A stretch of DNA of 64,000 nt from Herbidospora daliensis. GTDB taxonomy: Bacteria; Actinomycetota; Actinomycetes; Streptosporangiales; Streptosporangiaceae. Position numbers and translations under genes: made by a program. Under the pieces are notes generated by a model, which was given only the letters and a program-made list of their open reading frames with translations, was not told where the DNA came from and made no database searches. Positions 1 to 10,076 of this stretch are shown here, one piece after another (within the stretch, counting starts at the first letter, position 1; the number at the start of each line of letters is the position of its first letter). The stretch spans positions 675,691 to 739,690 of the forward strand of contig NZ_BBXF01000001.1 of NCBI RefSeq assembly GCF_001570585.1, written 5' to 3'.

Positions 1-1
1 C

Positions 2-511
2 ACCACCCTGCCCCGGCGCACCCCGGTCGTCACCCCGATCGCCGGCCTGACCTGGGCCGACCCCGGCACCGGCGGCACCTCGGCCGGCGTCACCGCCGAC
101 GGGAGGGTGCTGACCTGGGGCGACAACACCCACGGCGCGCTCGGCACCGGCTCGGCGGCCCCCTACGAGACCGCCGCGCACCCGGTCGCGGTGCTCACCT
201 CGCGGGTGAGCACGATCTCGGTCGGCCGCTCGACCACCCTGGCCCTGGTCGGCAACCAGCCCGACCCGACGCCGACGAGCCCGCCGGCCACGGTGGCGGT
301 GCCCGACGTGACGGGCCTGTTCGAGGACACCGCGATCACCCGGATCGCCGAGCACGGCCTGACACTCGGCTCGGTGACCCAGTGGGTCGACCGGTTGTGC
401 AGTGAGGTCGGCCAGGTGACCGAGCAGGATCCGGCCCCCGGCGTCGTCGTGCCGCGCGGCCACGAGGTGAACATCACCGTCGCCGTCGCCCCGGCCGGGC
501 CGTGTCCGTGA
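2..511 (+). CDS. RCC1-repeat and PASTA-domain protein, 3' end only
   Basis: The reading frame is open from the left edge, so this is the C-terminal ~169 residues of a longer gene. The first part carries an RCC1-type blade signature (W-G-D-N...G-A-L-G-T-G), normally one of several repeats forming a beta-propeller. After a Pro/Thr-rich linker comes one PASTA domain (VPDVTGL...AITRIAEHGL...V..QDPAPG..V..G..V.I.V), a fold that binds cell-wall fragments or beta-lactams in other proteins. The combination suggests an extracytoplasmic wall-associated protein. The signal peptide and remaining repeats would lie outside the window, so the full architecture cannot be judged. Confidence 0.75.
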   Translation, partial: TTLPRRTPVVTPIAGLTWADPGTGGTSAGVTADGRVLTWGDNTHGALGTGSAAPYETAAHPVAVLTSRVSTISVGRSTTLALVGNQPDPTPTSPPATVAVPDVTGLFEDTAITRIAEHGLTLGSVTQWVDRLCSEVGQVTEQDPAPGVVVPRGHEVNITVAVAPAGPCP

Positions 512-606
512 GCGCCCGGACGGCCCCGCCGCCCCGGAACGACCAGCGCCGCCCGAAGCCGCCGCCGAAGCCGAAGAACGTCGGCGGCGCCCGTTAGGTT
601 GGCCCG

Positions 607-1164
607 GTGACGTCACCCCGAACCGTCGAAGAAGCCGTCCAGGCCGAGTCGTCCGGCCGGCCGCCGCGTTACCTGTTCTTCTGGGGCCACCGCCCGTCCC
701 GCGACGGCGGGGTGGGCGCGGGCTGCCTGAGCCAGTGGTGGGAGGCCGAATTCACCGAAGACGGCCACGTCTTCCGCTCGGCCGAGCACTACATGATGGC
801 CCACAAGGCGTGGTTGTTCGACGACGCCGAGACGGCCGCCGGGATCCTCGCGGCGGCCCACCCGGGCGAGGCCAAGAAGCTGGGCCGCCAGGTCCGCGGC
901 TTCGACGACGCCGTCTGGACCGCCCACCGCTACGACATCGTGGTCCGGGGCAGCACCGCCAAGTTCGCCGCCCATGCCGACCTGCGCGCGTTCCTGCTCG
1001 GCACCCGCGACCGGGTGCTGGTCGAGGCCAGCCCCTACGACCGCGTCTGGGGCATCGGCCTGACCGCGAGCGACGAACGGGCCGCCTCGCCCACGACCTG
1101 GCGCGGCCTCAACCTGCTCGGCTTCGCCCTGATGGAGGCCCGGGATCGGCTGACGGAAGGGTGA
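607..1164 (+). CDS. NADAR (YbiA-like) family N-glycosidase
   Basis: A 185-aa protein with the NADAR/YbiA layout: an N-terminal Y-L-F-F-W-G-H segment, S-Q-W-W, an F-x-S-A-E-H-Y-M-M core, and C-terminal N-P/W-G-I-G and G-x-N-x-L-G-x-A-L-M motifs. Family members hydrolyse N-glycosidic bonds of phosphorylated riboflavin intermediates, and some remove ADP-ribose from guanine in nucleic acids; which substrate applies here cannot be read from sequence. It starts with GTG. Its last 56 bases overlap the 3' end of kdpD on the opposite strand. It stands alone on its strand. Confidence 0.85.
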   Translation: MTSPRTVEEAVQAESSGRPPRYLFFWGHRPSRDGGVGAGCLSQWWEAEFTEDGHVFRSAEHYMMAHKAWLFDDAETAAGILAAAHPGEAKKLGRQVRGFDDAVWTAHRYDIVVRGSTAKFAAHADLRAFLLGTRDRVLVEASPYDRVWGIGLTASDERAASPTTWRGLNLLGFALMEARDRLTEG

Positions 1165-3646
1165 CCGTCATGGTCAGCCCGCCGCCCGGCGTCTCGTCGG
1201 GGGTGAGCGCGCCGCCCATCGCCTCGGCCAGCCCTCGCGACAGTGCGAGACCGAGCCCGACCCCCGAGTGGGTGTCGCGGTCGCCGAGGCGCTGGAACGG
1301 CTGGAAGACCTGGTCGTGGGCCTCGGGCGGGATGCCGGGGCCGCGGTCGACGACGCGGATCTCCACCTTGTTGTCGTGGGAGCTGGCCGTGACCAGCACG
1401 GAGTCGGGGCTGTAGCGCAGCGCGTTCGACACCAGGTTGGCCAGCACCCGTTCGAGCAGCGCCGGGTCGGCGGTCACCTCGGGCAGGTCGTCGGGCACGT
1501 CGATGCGCACCCGCAGGTCCTCGACCGCCCTGGGCAGCACCTCCGCCAGCGCGACCGGCTGGAGGGCCACGCCGAGCACCCCGGCCTGGAGCCGGCTCAT
1601 GTCGAGGAGGTTCTCCACCAGCCGGGTCAGTTTCACCAGCGACTCGTCGGCGGTGGCGAGCAGTTCGGCCTGGTCGGCGGCTGACCACGTCACGTCGGTG
1701 CTGCGCAGGCCCTCGACCGCCGCCTTGGCCGAGGCGAGGGGGGTGCGCAGGTCGTGGCTGACGGCGGCGAGCAGGGCGGTGCGCATCCGGTCGGCCTCGG
1801 CCAGCGGTTTGGCCTGTTCCGCTTCGGCCTCCAGGCGGCGCTGGCGCAGCGCGACGGCCGTCTCGGCGGCGAACGCCTCCAGGACGCGGCGGTCGGAGGC
1901 GCCCAGCAGGCGGCCCCGCACCGCGAGCACCAGGTTCTCGTCGATCACCACGTCGGTGTCGGCGGCGCCGGGGCTGGTGCACGGCACCCCTCCGGAGGTG
2001 GCGACGATGCGCCACGCCTCGGGGTCGGCGCGGTCGTCGAGGGCGGGGGCGGTGGCGCGTTCGAGGAGGGTGACGGAGGTGAGGCCGTAGGTCTCGCGGA
2101 GGCGGGCCAGCAGGGAGGGCAGGGCCGCCTCGCCGCGCAGCACGTGGCCCGCCAGGGTCGACAGCACCTCGGCGTCGGCGCCCGCCATGGCGGCCTCGCG
2201 GGTGCGGCGGGCCGCCAGGTCGACCACCAGGCTCACCATGACGGCGACCAGGACGTACACGAAGAGAGCCAGCAGGTTCTGCGGGTCGGCGACGGTGATC
2301 TTGTCGACCGGCGGGGTGAAGAAGTAGTTCAGCAGCAGGAAGCCGACGACGGCGGCCGTGATCGCCGGCGACATGCCGCCGACCAGGGCGACCATCACGA
2401 CCAGCAGCAGGAACAGCAGGATCTCGCTGGGCAGCGCGAGCAGGTCGCGCAGCGGGTAGACGACGGCGGTCAGCGCGGGCATGCCGATCAGCGCCGTCGC
2501 CCATCCGGCGAGGCGTCGGGTGCGGGTCAGCGCGGCCCGGGAGCCGGGCCGGGGCAGGCCCCTGCGGGCCTGCTGATGGGTGATCATGTGGACGTCGATC
2601 GAGCCCGACCGCGCGATCGTCTCGGCCCCGACCCCGCGGAAGAGGATCTGCGCCAGCCGCCCCCGCCGCGACGCGCCCAGCACCAGCTGGGTGGCGTTGA
2701 CCCCGCGCGCGAAGTCGAGCAGCGCCCGGGGCACGTCGTCGCCGACGACCTGGTGGTAGGTCCCGCCGAGCGCCTCGACCAGGGCGCGCTGCCGGGCCAG
2801 GTTGACCGGGTCGCCGCCGACCAGCCCGTCGCCCTGGGTGACGTGCACGGCGAGCAGGTCGGCGCCCTTGGTCCAGGTGGTGACCCGGGCCGCGCGCCGG
2901 ATCAGGGTGTCGCCCTCGGGCCCGCCGGTCAGGGCGACGACGACGCGTTCGCGCGCCTCCCACGTGGTGGCGATGCCGTGTTCGGCGCGGTAGCGGTCGA
3001 GCTGGTCGTCGACCCGTCCGGCCACCCAGAGCAGCGCCAGTTCGCGCAGCGCGGTCAGGTTGCCGACCCGGAAGTAGTTCGACAGCGCCGCGTCGACCTT
3101 CTCGGGCGCGTAGACGTTGCCGTGGGCCATGCGGCGGCGCAGCGCCTCGGGCGACATGTCGACCAGCTCGATCTGGTCGGCCCGGCGCACCACCTCGTCG
3201 GGCACCGTCTCCCGCTGCGGCACGCCGGTGATCTCCTCGACGACGTCGTTCAGCGATTCCAGGTGTTGCACGTTCACCGTCGTGACGACGTCGATGCCGG
3301 CGTCGAGCAGCTCCTCGACGTCCTGCCAGCGTTTGGCGTTGCGCGACCCCGGCACGTTGGTGTGCGCGAGCTCGTCGACCAGGGCGACCTTGGGGCGGCG
3401 GGCGAGCACGGCGTCGACGTCCATCTCGGTGAACAGCGTGCCCCGGTAGGGCAGCTCGCGGCGCGGCACCGCCTCCAGGCCGGTGAGCAGCGTGGCCGTC
3501 TTGGGGCGGCCGTGGGTCTCGACCAGGCCGACCACGACGTCGCGGCCGCGTTCGGCGGCGCGGCGGCCCTCGCCGAGCATGGCGAAGGTCTTGCCGACGC
3601 CCGGGGCCGCGCCCAGGTAGACGCGCAGGCGGCCCCGGGCCGTCAT
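1109..3646 (-). CDS. kdpD: Osmosensitive K+ channel sensor histidine kinase KdpD
   Basis: An 845-aa full-length KdpD. The N-terminal KdpD domain has Walker A G-A-A-P-G-V-G-K-T (residues 12-20), then a universal-stress-protein-like domain, four closely spaced membrane segments (about 395-490), a GAF-like region, a HisKA box S-H-D-L-R-T-P-L with phospho-acceptor His631, and a HATPase domain with N and G boxes. In the family it senses K+ limitation or ionic stress and phosphorylates KdpE. Its ATG overlaps the kdpC stop by four bases, so it is the last gene of the operon. No kdpE follows; the next gene is convergent and unrelated, so the response regulator must be elsewhere. Confidence 0.96.
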   Translation of the reverse strand: MTARGRLRVYLGAAPGVGKTFAMLGEGRRAAERGRDVVVGLVETHGRPKTATLLTGLEAVPRRELPYRGTLFTEMDVDAVLARRPKVALVDELAHTNVPGSRNAKRWQDVEELLDAGIDVVTTVNVQHLESLNDVVEEITGVPQRETVPDEVVRRADQIELVDMSPEALRRRMAHGNVYAPEKVDAALSNYFRVGNLTALRELALLWVAGRVDDQLDRYRAEHGIATTWEARERVVVALTGGPEGDTLIRRAARVTTWTKGADLLAVHVTQGDGLVGGDPVNLARQRALVEALGGTYHQVVGDDVPRALLDFARGVNATQLVLGASRRGRLAQILFRGVGAETIARSGSIDVHMITHQQARRGLPRPGSRAALTRTRRLAGWATALIGMPALTAVVYPLRDLLALPSEILLFLLLVVMVALVGGMSPAITAAVVGFLLLNYFFTPPVDKITVADPQNLLALFVYVLVAVMVSLVVDLAARRTREAAMAGADAEVLSTLAGHVLRGEAALPSLLARLRETYGLTSVTLLERATAPALDDRADPEAWRIVATSGGVPCTSPGAADTDVVIDENLVLAVRGRLLGASDRRVLEAFAAETAVALRQRRLEAEAEQAKPLAEADRMRTALLAAVSHDLRTPLASAKAAVEGLRSTDVTWSAADQAELLATADESLVKLTRLVENLLDMSRLQAGVLGVALQPVALAEVLPRAVEDLRVRIDVPDDLPEVTADPALLERVLANLVSNALRYSPDSVLVTASSHDNKVEIRVVDRGPGIPPEAHDQVFQPFQRLGDRDTHSGVGLGLALSRGLAEAMGGALTPDETPGGGLTMTVTLPSADPGPPSGRSRAG

Positions 3647-4401
3647 CGGTCCAGGTCCAGGTTCAGGGCCAGGACGTTGACGCCGGGTTCACCCATGAAG
3701 CCGATGGCGGGGACGTCGGTATGGCGGCGGACAAGGGCGCGGACCTCTTCGACCGGGCGGCCGCGTTCCCTCGCGACTCGGGCGGCCTGGAGGTCGGCGT
3801 ACCTGACCGAGATGTGCGGGTCGAGGCCCGACCCGCTCGCGGTCACCGCGTCCGGCGGGACGGTCCACCGGGCGCCGCCCCTGATGGGCACGGTCCGCCC
3901 GGCCGCATAGCTCTGTCCCTTTTGGGCGCATTCGACGTTCACTCCCTGATATTCGGTCATGAAGGGCACCGCCGGGCACGGTTCGTTCACGCTGACCACC
4001 CGGCCCGGGAAGACCTTGAGCACCGCGCCGACCCCCGAGCCGGTGCAGAACGGCCGGGCGCCGCTCACCCCCTCCCGCTCCCCGACCCGCTTGGATCGGG
4101 CGCAGACCTGGGTGAGCAGGCTGGGTCTCCCCGGTACGTCGACCACGCTCTCCGGCCCGAGGTTGCTCGCCCCGGTGCGGAGCATGTCGTAGCCGGTGGC
4201 CGACGGGCGGCTCTGGAAGTAGCGGGGGCTCCCGGCGAAGTCCTGCGCGATCAGCCGGCTGCCCTTGGCGAGGAGCGAGCCGTCGGCCTTGTGCCGGAAG
4301 AACACCTGGGCCACGCCCAGGACGACGAGCGGGTAGAGGCCGCCCGCGACGACGGTCAGCACGAGGAGGGCGCGGACCGCCACGCCGAGCCGCCGGGTCA
4401 C
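3643..4401 (-). CDS. kdpC: Potassium-transporting ATPase subunit KdpC, with an unusual insertion
   Basis: A 252-aa single-pass subunit of the high-affinity K+ pump. An N-terminal membrane anchor (about residues 8-32) is followed by the family motifs Q-S-R-P-S-A (63-68), S-N-L-G-P (79-83) and [12 protein letters not shown] (187-198). KdpC is normally about 190-220 residues. The excess lies between the last two motifs, where about 60 residues include four cysteines (100, 119, 142, 158), possibly two disulfides on the outside. The GTG start was chosen because it overlaps the kdpB stop (GTGA) and gives the correct membrane-anchored N-terminus. Its stop overlaps the kdpD ATG. Confidence 0.95.
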   Translation of the reverse strand: MTRRLGVAVRALLVLTVVAGGLYPLVVLGVAQVFFRHKADGSLLAKGSRLIAQDFAGSPRYFQSRPSATGYDMLRTGASNLGPESVVDVPGRPSLLTQVCARSKRVGEREGVSGARPFCTGSGVGAVLKVFPGRVVSVNEPCPAVPFMTEYQGVNVECAQKGQSYAAGRTVPIRGGARWTVPPDAVTASGSGLDPHISVRYADLQAARVARERGRPVEEVRALVRRHTDVPAIGFMGEPGVNVLALNLDLDR

Positions 4402-6362
4402 GACAACCCCGGCAGGTGGTGGATCAGCAGGTCGATCAGCTTGATCCCGGCGAACGGGGCCAGCACGCCGCCCAGTCCGTAGACGAGCAGGTTGCGGCTG
4501 AGCAGCGCCGACGCGTTCGCCGGACGGTAGGCGACGCCGCGCAGCGCGAGCGGGATCAGCGCCACGATGACCAGCGCGTTGAAGACCACCGCCGACAGGA
4601 TCGCCGACTGCGGGGTGGCCAGGCGCATCACGTTCAGCGTGCCGAGGCCCGGATAGACGGCGGCGAAGACGGCCGGGATGATCGCGAAGTACTTGGCGAT
4701 GTCGTTGGCGATGGAGAACGTGGTCAGCGCGCCCCGGGTGATGAGCAGCTGCTTGCCGATCTCGACGATCTCGATGAGCTTGGTCGGGTTGGAGTCGAGG
4801 TCGACCATGTTCCCGGCCTCCTTGGCGGCCGAGGTGCCGGTGTTCATGGCGACGCCGACGTCGGCCTGGGCCAGGGCGGGGGCGTCGTTGGTGCCGTCGC
4901 CGGTCATCGCGACCAGGCGGCCGCCGCGCTGCTCGCTCTTGATCAGGGCGAGCTTGTCTTCGGGGGTGGCCTCGGCGAGGAAGTCGTCCACGCCCGCCTC
5001 GTCGGCGATGGCCCTGGCGGTGAGGGGGTTGTCGCCGGTGATCATGACGGTCCTGATGCCCATGCGGCGCATCTCGTCGAAGCGTTCGCGCATGCCCTGT
5101 TTGACGACGTCCTTGAGGTGGATCACGCCGAGCACCCGGCCGCGTTCGGCCACCACGAGCGGGGTGCCGCCGCCGGCCGCGATGGCGTCGACCAGCGGGC
5201 CGATCTCGTCGGCGGGGTGGCCGCCAACGTCGCGCACCCATGTCATGACTGCGGTCGCGGCGCCCTTGCGGATCTGCCGGTCGCCGACGTCGACGCCGCT
5301 CATCCGGGTGCGGGCCGAGAACGGCACCCAGTGCGCCCCGGCGACCGGGCGTTCGCGCAGGCCGAAGTGCTCCTTGGCGTAGACGACGATCGAGCGGCCC
5401 TCGGGGGTGTCGTCGGCGAGGCTGGAGAGCTGCGCGGCCTCGGCGAGGTCGCGCAGGTCGACGCCCTCGGCGGCCTCGAAGGCGGCGGCCTGCCGGTTGC
5501 CGAGCGTGATGGTGCCGGTCTTGTCGAGCAGCAGGGTGGTGACGTCGCCGGCCGCCTCGACCGCCCGGCCGCTCATGGCCAGCACGTTGCGCCGCACCAG
5601 CCGGTCCATCCCGGCGATGCCGATGGCCGACAGCAGCGCCCCGATGGTGGTCGGGATCAGGCAGACCAGCAGCGCGACGAGCGTCACCCCGGTGACCCCG
5701 TCGGCCGTCAGGGCGGCCGAGTCGGGCACGCCGGGGTTGACGGCCTTGGAGTGGATCGCCATCGGCTGCATGGTGGCGGTGGCGACGAGGAAGACGACGG
5801 TCAGCGCGGCGAGCAGGATGTTCAGCGCGATCTCGTTGGGGGTCTTCTGCCGGTTCGCGCCCTCGACCAGGGCGATCATGCGGTCGACGAAGCTCTCCCC
5901 CGGCTTCTGGGTGATCCGGACGACGATCCGGTCGGACAGCACCTTGGTGCCGCCGGTGACGGCGCTGCGGTCGCCGCCCGACTCGCGGATGACCGGGGCC
6001 GACTCGCCGGTGATGGCCGACTCGTCGACGCTGGCGATGCCCTCGATCACGTCGCCGTCGCCCGGGATCACCTGGCCCGCCTCCACCACGACGACGTCGC
6101 CCGTCCGGGGCGCGACCGCGGGCCGGGCCGCGCGCAGCGACGCGGCCTGCGCCCGGCCCCGGTCTTCGGCGACCGACTCGGCCAGGTTGGCGAACAGCAC
6201 GGTCAGCCAGAGCCACACGACGACCGCCCAGGCGAAGAAGCCGGGCGTCACGATGGCCAGGACGGTCGCGGCGACCGCGCCCACCTCGACGACGAACATA
6301 ACCGGGTTGCGCCACATCGTCAGCGGGCTGAGCTTGGCCAGCGCGCCGAGGAGGGCGGTCAT
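4398..6362 (-). CDS. kdpB: Potassium-transporting ATPase ATP-binding subunit KdpB
   Basis: A 654-aa P-type ATPase, the energising subunit of KdpFABC. Visible motifs are T-G-E-S of the actuator domain, the phosphorylation motif D-K-T-G-T-I-T with Asp280, M-I-T-G-D-N and T-G-D-G-T-N-D-A-P of the P domain, plus the expected membrane segments. The ATG is placed at the four-base overlap with the kdpA stop (ATGA), giving an N-terminus beginning M-T-A-L-L-G. Length and motif order are normal for the family. Confidence 0.97.
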   Translation of the reverse strand: MTALLGALAKLSPLTMWRNPVMFVVEVGAVAATVLAIVTPGFFAWAVVVWLWLTVLFANLAESVAEDRGRAQAASLRAARPAVAPRTGDVVVVEAGQVIPGDGDVIEGIASVDESAITGESAPVIRESGGDRSAVTGGTKVLSDRIVVRITQKPGESFVDRMIALVEGANRQKTPNEIALNILLAALTVVFLVATATMQPMAIHSKAVNPGVPDSAALTADGVTGVTLVALLVCLIPTTIGALLSAIGIAGMDRLVRRNVLAMSGRAVEAAGDVTTLLLDKTGTITLGNRQAAAFEAAEGVDLRDLAEAAQLSSLADDTPEGRSIVVYAKEHFGLRERPVAGAHWVPFSARTRMSGVDVGDRQIRKGAATAVMTWVRDVGGHPADEIGPLVDAIAAGGGTPLVVAERGRVLGVIHLKDVVKQGMRERFDEMRRMGIRTVMITGDNPLTARAIADEAGVDDFLAEATPEDKLALIKSEQRGGRLVAMTGDGTNDAPALAQADVGVAMNTGTSAAKEAGNMVDLDSNPTKLIEIVEIGKQLLITRGALTTFSIANDIAKYFAIIPAVFAAVYPGLGTLNVMRLATPQSAILSAVVFNALVIVALIPLALRGVAYRPANASALLSRNLLVYGLGGVLAPFAGIKLIDLLIHHLPGLS

Positions 6363-7999
6363 CCGCCGACGCCTTCGGCCAGCGGCCCGAGGGCCAGCGC
6401 GGGCAGGAAGGTCAGCGCCACCACGACGACCGTCACGCCGACGACCAGGCCGACGAACTGCGGCCGGTGGGTGGGCAGGGTGCCGGCCGACGACGGCACG
6501 GGCGTCTGCCGGGCCAGCGACCCGGCCAGGGCCAGCACGAACACGATCGGCACGAACCGGCCCACCAGCATGGCGACGCCGAGGGCGACGTCCCACCACG
6601 GGGTGCCGGTGGTCAGCCCGGCGAACGCCGACCCGTTGTTGTTGGCGGCGCTGGCGAAGGCGTAGAGGACCTCGGAGAGGCCGTGGGGGCCGGTGTTCAG
6701 CATCCCGGCGAGGCCCGCCCGGTTGGCCAGGGCCAGCGCCGTGCCGGTCAGCACCAGGACCGGGGTGACCAGGAAGTAGAGCGAGGCGAGCTTGATCTCC
6801 CGGGCGGCGATCTTCTTGCCGAGGTACTCGGGGGTGCGGCCGACCATCAGGCCCGCCACGAAGACGGTGATCACGGCCAGGATCAGCAGGCCGTAGAGGC
6901 CCGAGCCGACCCCGCCGGGGGCGACCTCGCCGAGCATCATGTTGACCATGGTCATCATCCCGCCGAGCGGGGTGAACGAGTCGTGCGCCGCGTTGACCGC
7001 GCCGGTCGAGGTCAGGGTCGTCGACGCGGCGAAGGTGGCGCTCTCGGACAACCCGAACCGGACCTCCTTGCCCTCCATGGCCATGCCGGCGGCCTGCGGG
7101 ACGGTGGCGGCGGCGCGCAGCTCGAAGACGTTCGTCAGCACGACCGAGGCGACGGCGATGACCGCGACGACGGCGGCCAGGGCGTATCCCTGGCGGTTCT
7201 GGCCCACCATCCGGCCGAAGGCGCGCGGCAGCGCGACCGGGATGAGCAGCATCAGCAGGTTCGCCAGCCAGTTGGTCCAGCCGTTCGGGTTCTCCCACGG
7301 GTGCGCGGAGTTGGCGGCGTAGAACCCGCCGCCGTTGGTGCCGAGTTGTTTGACCGCCTCCTGGCTCGCGACCGGCCCGCCGGTCAGCGTGGTCGTGCCG
7401 CCCAGGGCGGCGGGCACCTCGTGGGGGCCGGCCAGGTTCTGCACCACGCCGCCCGCGACCAGCAGGACCGCGCCCGCGAAGGCGAGCGGGAGCAGGATCC
7501 GGTACGTCCCTCGGACCAGGTCGGCCCAGAAGTTGCCGATCGTGGTGCTGCCGCTGCGGGCGAACCCGCGCACCAGGGCCATCGCGACCGCGAGGCCGAC
7601 GGCGGCCGACACGAAGTTCTGCACCGCCAGGCCGCTCATCTGGACGAGGTGCCCCATGGTGTTCTCCCCGGCGTAGGACTGCCAGTTCGTGTTGGTCACG
7701 AAGCTGACGGCCGTGTTCCAGGCCACGTGGTCGGTGACCGGCGGGAAGCCGAGGGACAGGAAGAGGTGGTTCTGGACGCGCTGGAAGACGTACAGGAACA
7801 GGATCGAGACCAGCGAGAAGGCCAGCACCGACCGCGCGTAGCCCGGCCACCGCTGCTCCCGGCGCGGCGCGACGCCGAGCAGGCGGTAGGTCAGCCGTTC
7901 GGCCCGGGTGTCGGAGGTGCCCGAGTAGACCCGGTGGATGTGGTCGCCCAGCGGCCGGTAGAGCAGCGCCAGCACGACGACCAGGGTGAGCGCGGTCAC
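6359..7999 (-). CDS. kdpA: Potassium-transporting ATPase channel-like subunit KdpA
   Basis: A 546-aa polytopic protein homologous to K+ channel/SKT transporters, forming the K+-selective entry of the pump. It shows the family's filter-like segments ([18 protein letters not shown] and [10 protein letters not shown]) and about ten hydrophobic helices. It starts with GTG, which overlaps the kdpF stop (GTGA). Four-base overlaps on both sides imply translational coupling through kdpFABC. Confidence 0.97.
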   Translation of the reverse strand: MTALTLVVVLALLYRPLGDHIHRVYSGTSDTRAERLTYRLLGVAPRREQRWPGYARSVLAFSLVSILFLYVFQRVQNHLFLSLGFPPVTDHVAWNTAVSFVTNTNWQSYAGENTMGHLVQMSGLAVQNFVSAAVGLAVAMALVRGFARSGSTTIGNFWADLVRGTYRILLPLAFAGAVLLVAGGVVQNLAGPHEVPAALGGTTTLTGGPVASQEAVKQLGTNGGGFYAANSAHPWENPNGWTNWLANLLMLLIPVALPRAFGRMVGQNRQGYALAAVVAVIAVASVVLTNVFELRAAATVPQAAGMAMEGKEVRFGLSESATFAASTTLTSTGAVNAAHDSFTPLGGMMTMVNMMLGEVAPGGVGSGLYGLLILAVITVFVAGLMVGRTPEYLGKKIAAREIKLASLYFLVTPVLVLTGTALALANRAGLAGMLNTGPHGLSEVLYAFASAANNNGSAFAGLTTGTPWWDVALGVAMLVGRFVPIVFVLALAGSLARQTPVPSSAGTLPTHRPQFVGLVVGVTVVVVALTFLPALALGPLAEGVGG

Positions 8000-8088
8000 C
8001 GGAACCGCTCCGGGAACAGCAGCGCCACCACGACGTAGGCCGTCAGCACGACCGCGCCCACGAGCCCGATGAGGTTGACGGCGCTCAC
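7996..8088 (-). CDS. kdpF: KdpF small subunit
   Basis: A 30-aa single-helix membrane peptide read directly from the minus strand (starts [10 protein letters not shown], ends F-P-E-R-F-R). The L-L-F-P-E-R-F ending is characteristic of KdpF, which stabilises the KdpABC complex. It starts with GTG, overlapping the preceding peptide's stop by four bases, and its own stop overlaps the kdpA start. Confidence 0.92.
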   Translation of the reverse strand: MSAVNLIGLVGAVVLTAYVVVALLFPERFR

Positions 8089-8171
8089 AACCGCTCGACC
8101 GCCTTCACCAGCAGGGCGAGCAGCACGAAGGACACGATCGTCAGCACGACGAGGATCAGGTCACCCCACAT
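8085..8171 (-). CDS. 28-aa membrane peptide at the head of kdpFABCD
   Basis: A minus-strand ORF encoding 28 residues: M-W-G-D, then a hydrophobic helix (about 5-22), then a charged tail K-A-V-E-R-L. Its ATG lies inside the last codons of the upstream permease gene, and its stop overlaps the kdpF start by four bases. This unbroken chain of overlaps argues that it is translated. From memory, similar short hydrophobic peptides precede kdpF in other actinomycetes, but I cannot verify that here. A second KdpF-like accessory helix is one possible role. Confidence 0.7.
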   Translation of the reverse strand: MWGDLILVVLTIVSFVLLALLVKAVERL

Positions 8172-10041
8172 GGACGTGCGGCCTCCTCAGCGGATCGGGC
8201 TCGGCGAGCCGCAGCACCTCACGGGTCAGCGGCGGCACGTCGCCGCCGCCGAAGATCAGATAGCGGAGCATCGCGTTGATCGGGTTGCCCTCGGTCCAGT
8301 GGAAGTAGATGTTGGGCACCCGGCCGGTCCGGTCGCGCAGGTAGAGCAGCAGCGCGGCCAGCGCGTTGGACACCGTCGAGCTCTCCACGTTCAGCACCTT
8401 GTGCCCGAACCGCTCCTCGCCCCGCACGTAGAGCTCGGTCTCGAACTCCGAGGCGTCGTTGACGGTGACCTCGACGAACATCGCCTGCTCCGAGGTGCGC
8501 AGCCGGTGCATGAACCAGTTCTCGCGCAGCTTGTCGTTGTACTCGGCCTGGTCGCGGCGCTGCGGCTCGTTGGCGATGAGGTGCAGCTCCCCGGCGCAGC
8601 ACTCGTTGACGAACTCCTCGGCCAGCGGGTCGAGCCGCACCCGCGTCACCCGCAGCTCGGTCGACCGCGTCGCCCGCGAGATCAGCGAGGTGACCACGAT
8701 GGCCACGATGAAGAACGCGGCGATCTTGACGCCGTCGGGCCGCTCGATCACGTTGTCGACCAGCGTGTACGTCAGCACCGCGCTGATGATCCCGAAGGCC
8801 CACGCCGCTTTGCGCCGCCCCTTGGCCCGGGTCGACAGGCAGCTCGCGACGGCCGCCGACAACATCAGCACCAGCACGCCGGTGGCGTAGGCCCCGGCCT
8901 GCTGGTCGACGTCGGCGTCGAAGATGAAGGTGATCACGAAGGCGATGACGGTGAGGATCAGCACCAGCGGCCGGACCGCCGAGGTCCATTCGGGGGCCAT
9001 GCCGTAGCGCGGCAGGAAACGGGGGACGAGGTTGATCAGCCCGGCCATCGCCGAGGCCCCGGCGAACCAGAGGATGGCGATGGTGCTGACGTCGTACAGG
9101 GTGCCGAACCAGTCGCCCAGATAGGCGTGCGCGAGGTAGGCGAGGGCCCGGCCGTTGGCGCTGCCGCCGGGCTGGAACTCGTGCGCGGGAATCAGCAGGG
9201 TCGTCACGAAGCTGCTAAGGATCAGGAACACGCTCATGATCAGGGCGGCCGCGGTGAGCATCTTGCGGGCCGACCTGATGCGCTGCGGGATGTCGCCCCT
9301 GATGACGGGCATCACCGCGACCCCGGTCTCGAAGCCCGACAGGCCCAGCGCCAGCCGGGGCATCACCAGCAGCGCCAGCCCGATCATGGCCAGCGGGGAG
9401 GCGTGCCGGGCCTCCAGCAGCCGGTCCCACTGGCCGAACACGGCCGGATTCGCCGCGACGTGCTCGATGGCGACCGCCACGACCACGGCGTTCAGCGCCA
9501 GGTAGAGCGCCACGAGCACGGTCGCCACCCCGACGGCCTCGGTGAAACCGGCCAGGAAGATCGCGCCGAGGGCGGCCAGCAGCACGAGCGTGACCGGGAT
9601 CTCCTGGCCGTCGAGCCAGCGGGGCGCGAAGGGGTTCTCCAAGATGTGGGCGGTCGCGTCGGCCGCCGACAGGGTCATCGTGATGACGAAGTCGGTGGCG
9701 GCGAAGCCGAGCAGGCAGAGCACGAACAGCTTGCCCTGCCAGGCCGGGACCAGCCGCTCCAGCATCGCGATCGAGCCGGCGCCGTGGGGGCTCTCGCCGG
9801 CGACGTACCGGTAGACGGGCAGCGCCCCGAGCAGGGTGAGGGCCACCAGGAACAGGGTCGCGACGGGTGACAACGCGCCCGCCGCGAGGGCGGCGATGCC
9901 CGGCTGGTAGCCCAGGGTGGAGAAGTAGTCGACGCCGGTCAGGCACATGACCCGCCACCAGGCGTGCTTCTCCTCCGGCCCCTGTTCCAGGTGGCTGCGG
10001 TCGGCCGTGAGCCCGTTCAGGAGCCACTCCCGCAGGGCCAC
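8161..10041 (-). CDS. APC-superfamily permease, probably linked to K+ uptake
   Basis: A 626-aa transporter with about twelve membrane segments in residues 30-460, including the APC-like helix-1 region ([12 protein letters not shown]) and G-A-G-S-I-A-M. A hydrophilic cytoplasmic domain of about 160 residues follows. Automated naming would call it an amino-acid transporter. Its overlap with the kdp genes downstream, plus the size and the long C-terminal tail reminiscent of the KimA-type K+ importer, make K+ transport at least as likely (inference). The GTG start has a strong GGAGG-type ribosome-binding site, which lies inside a perfect hairpin. Confidence 0.8.
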   Translation of the reverse strand: MALREWLLNGLTADRSHLEQGPEEKHAWWRVMCLTGVDYFSTLGYQPGIAALAAGALSPVATLFLVALTLLGALPVYRYVAGESPHGAGSIAMLERLVPAWQGKLFVLCLLGFAATDFVITMTLSAADATAHILENPFAPRWLDGQEIPVTLVLLAALGAIFLAGFTEAVGVATVLVALYLALNAVVVAVAIEHVAANPAVFGQWDRLLEARHASPLAMIGLALLVMPRLALGLSGFETGVAVMPVIRGDIPQRIRSARKMLTAAALIMSVFLILSSFVTTLLIPAHEFQPGGSANGRALAYLAHAYLGDWFGTLYDVSTIAILWFAGASAMAGLINLVPRFLPRYGMAPEWTSAVRPLVLILTVIAFVITFIFDADVDQQAGAYATGVLVLMLSAAVASCLSTRAKGRRKAAWAFGIISAVLTYTLVDNVIERPDGVKIAAFFIVAIVVTSLISRATRSTELRVTRVRLDPLAEEFVNECCAGELHLIANEPQRRDQAEYNDKLRENWFMHRLRTSEQAMFVEVTVNDASEFETELYVRGEERFGHKVLNVESSTVSNALAALLLYLRDRTGRVPNIYFHWTEGNPINAMLRYLIFGGGDVPPLTREVLRLAEPDPLRRPHVHVG

Positions 10042-10045
10042 GGCA

Positions 10046-10069
10046 CCCCCTCCTCATCTGTGGAGGGGG
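10046..10069 (-). promoter_or_regulatory. Hairpin enclosing the permease ribosome-binding site
   Basis: On the minus strand, CCCCCTCC (10069-10062) pairs perfectly with GGAGGGGG (10053-10046) across an 8-base loop. The 3' arm is the Shine-Dalgarno sequence of the permease, ending four bases before its GTG. Folding would hide the ribosome-binding site. There is no U-run after it, so it is unlikely to be an intrinsic terminator. Confidence 0.5.
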
Positions 10070-10076
10070 AGATTTC

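Noticed and set aside
1754-3910. A 718-aa open frame opposite kdpD and kdpC
   Set aside because: It runs antisense to kdpD/kdpC, is composed of low-complexity Gly/Arg/Gln/His-rich sequence and has no domain; long antisense frames are common in high-GC DNA.
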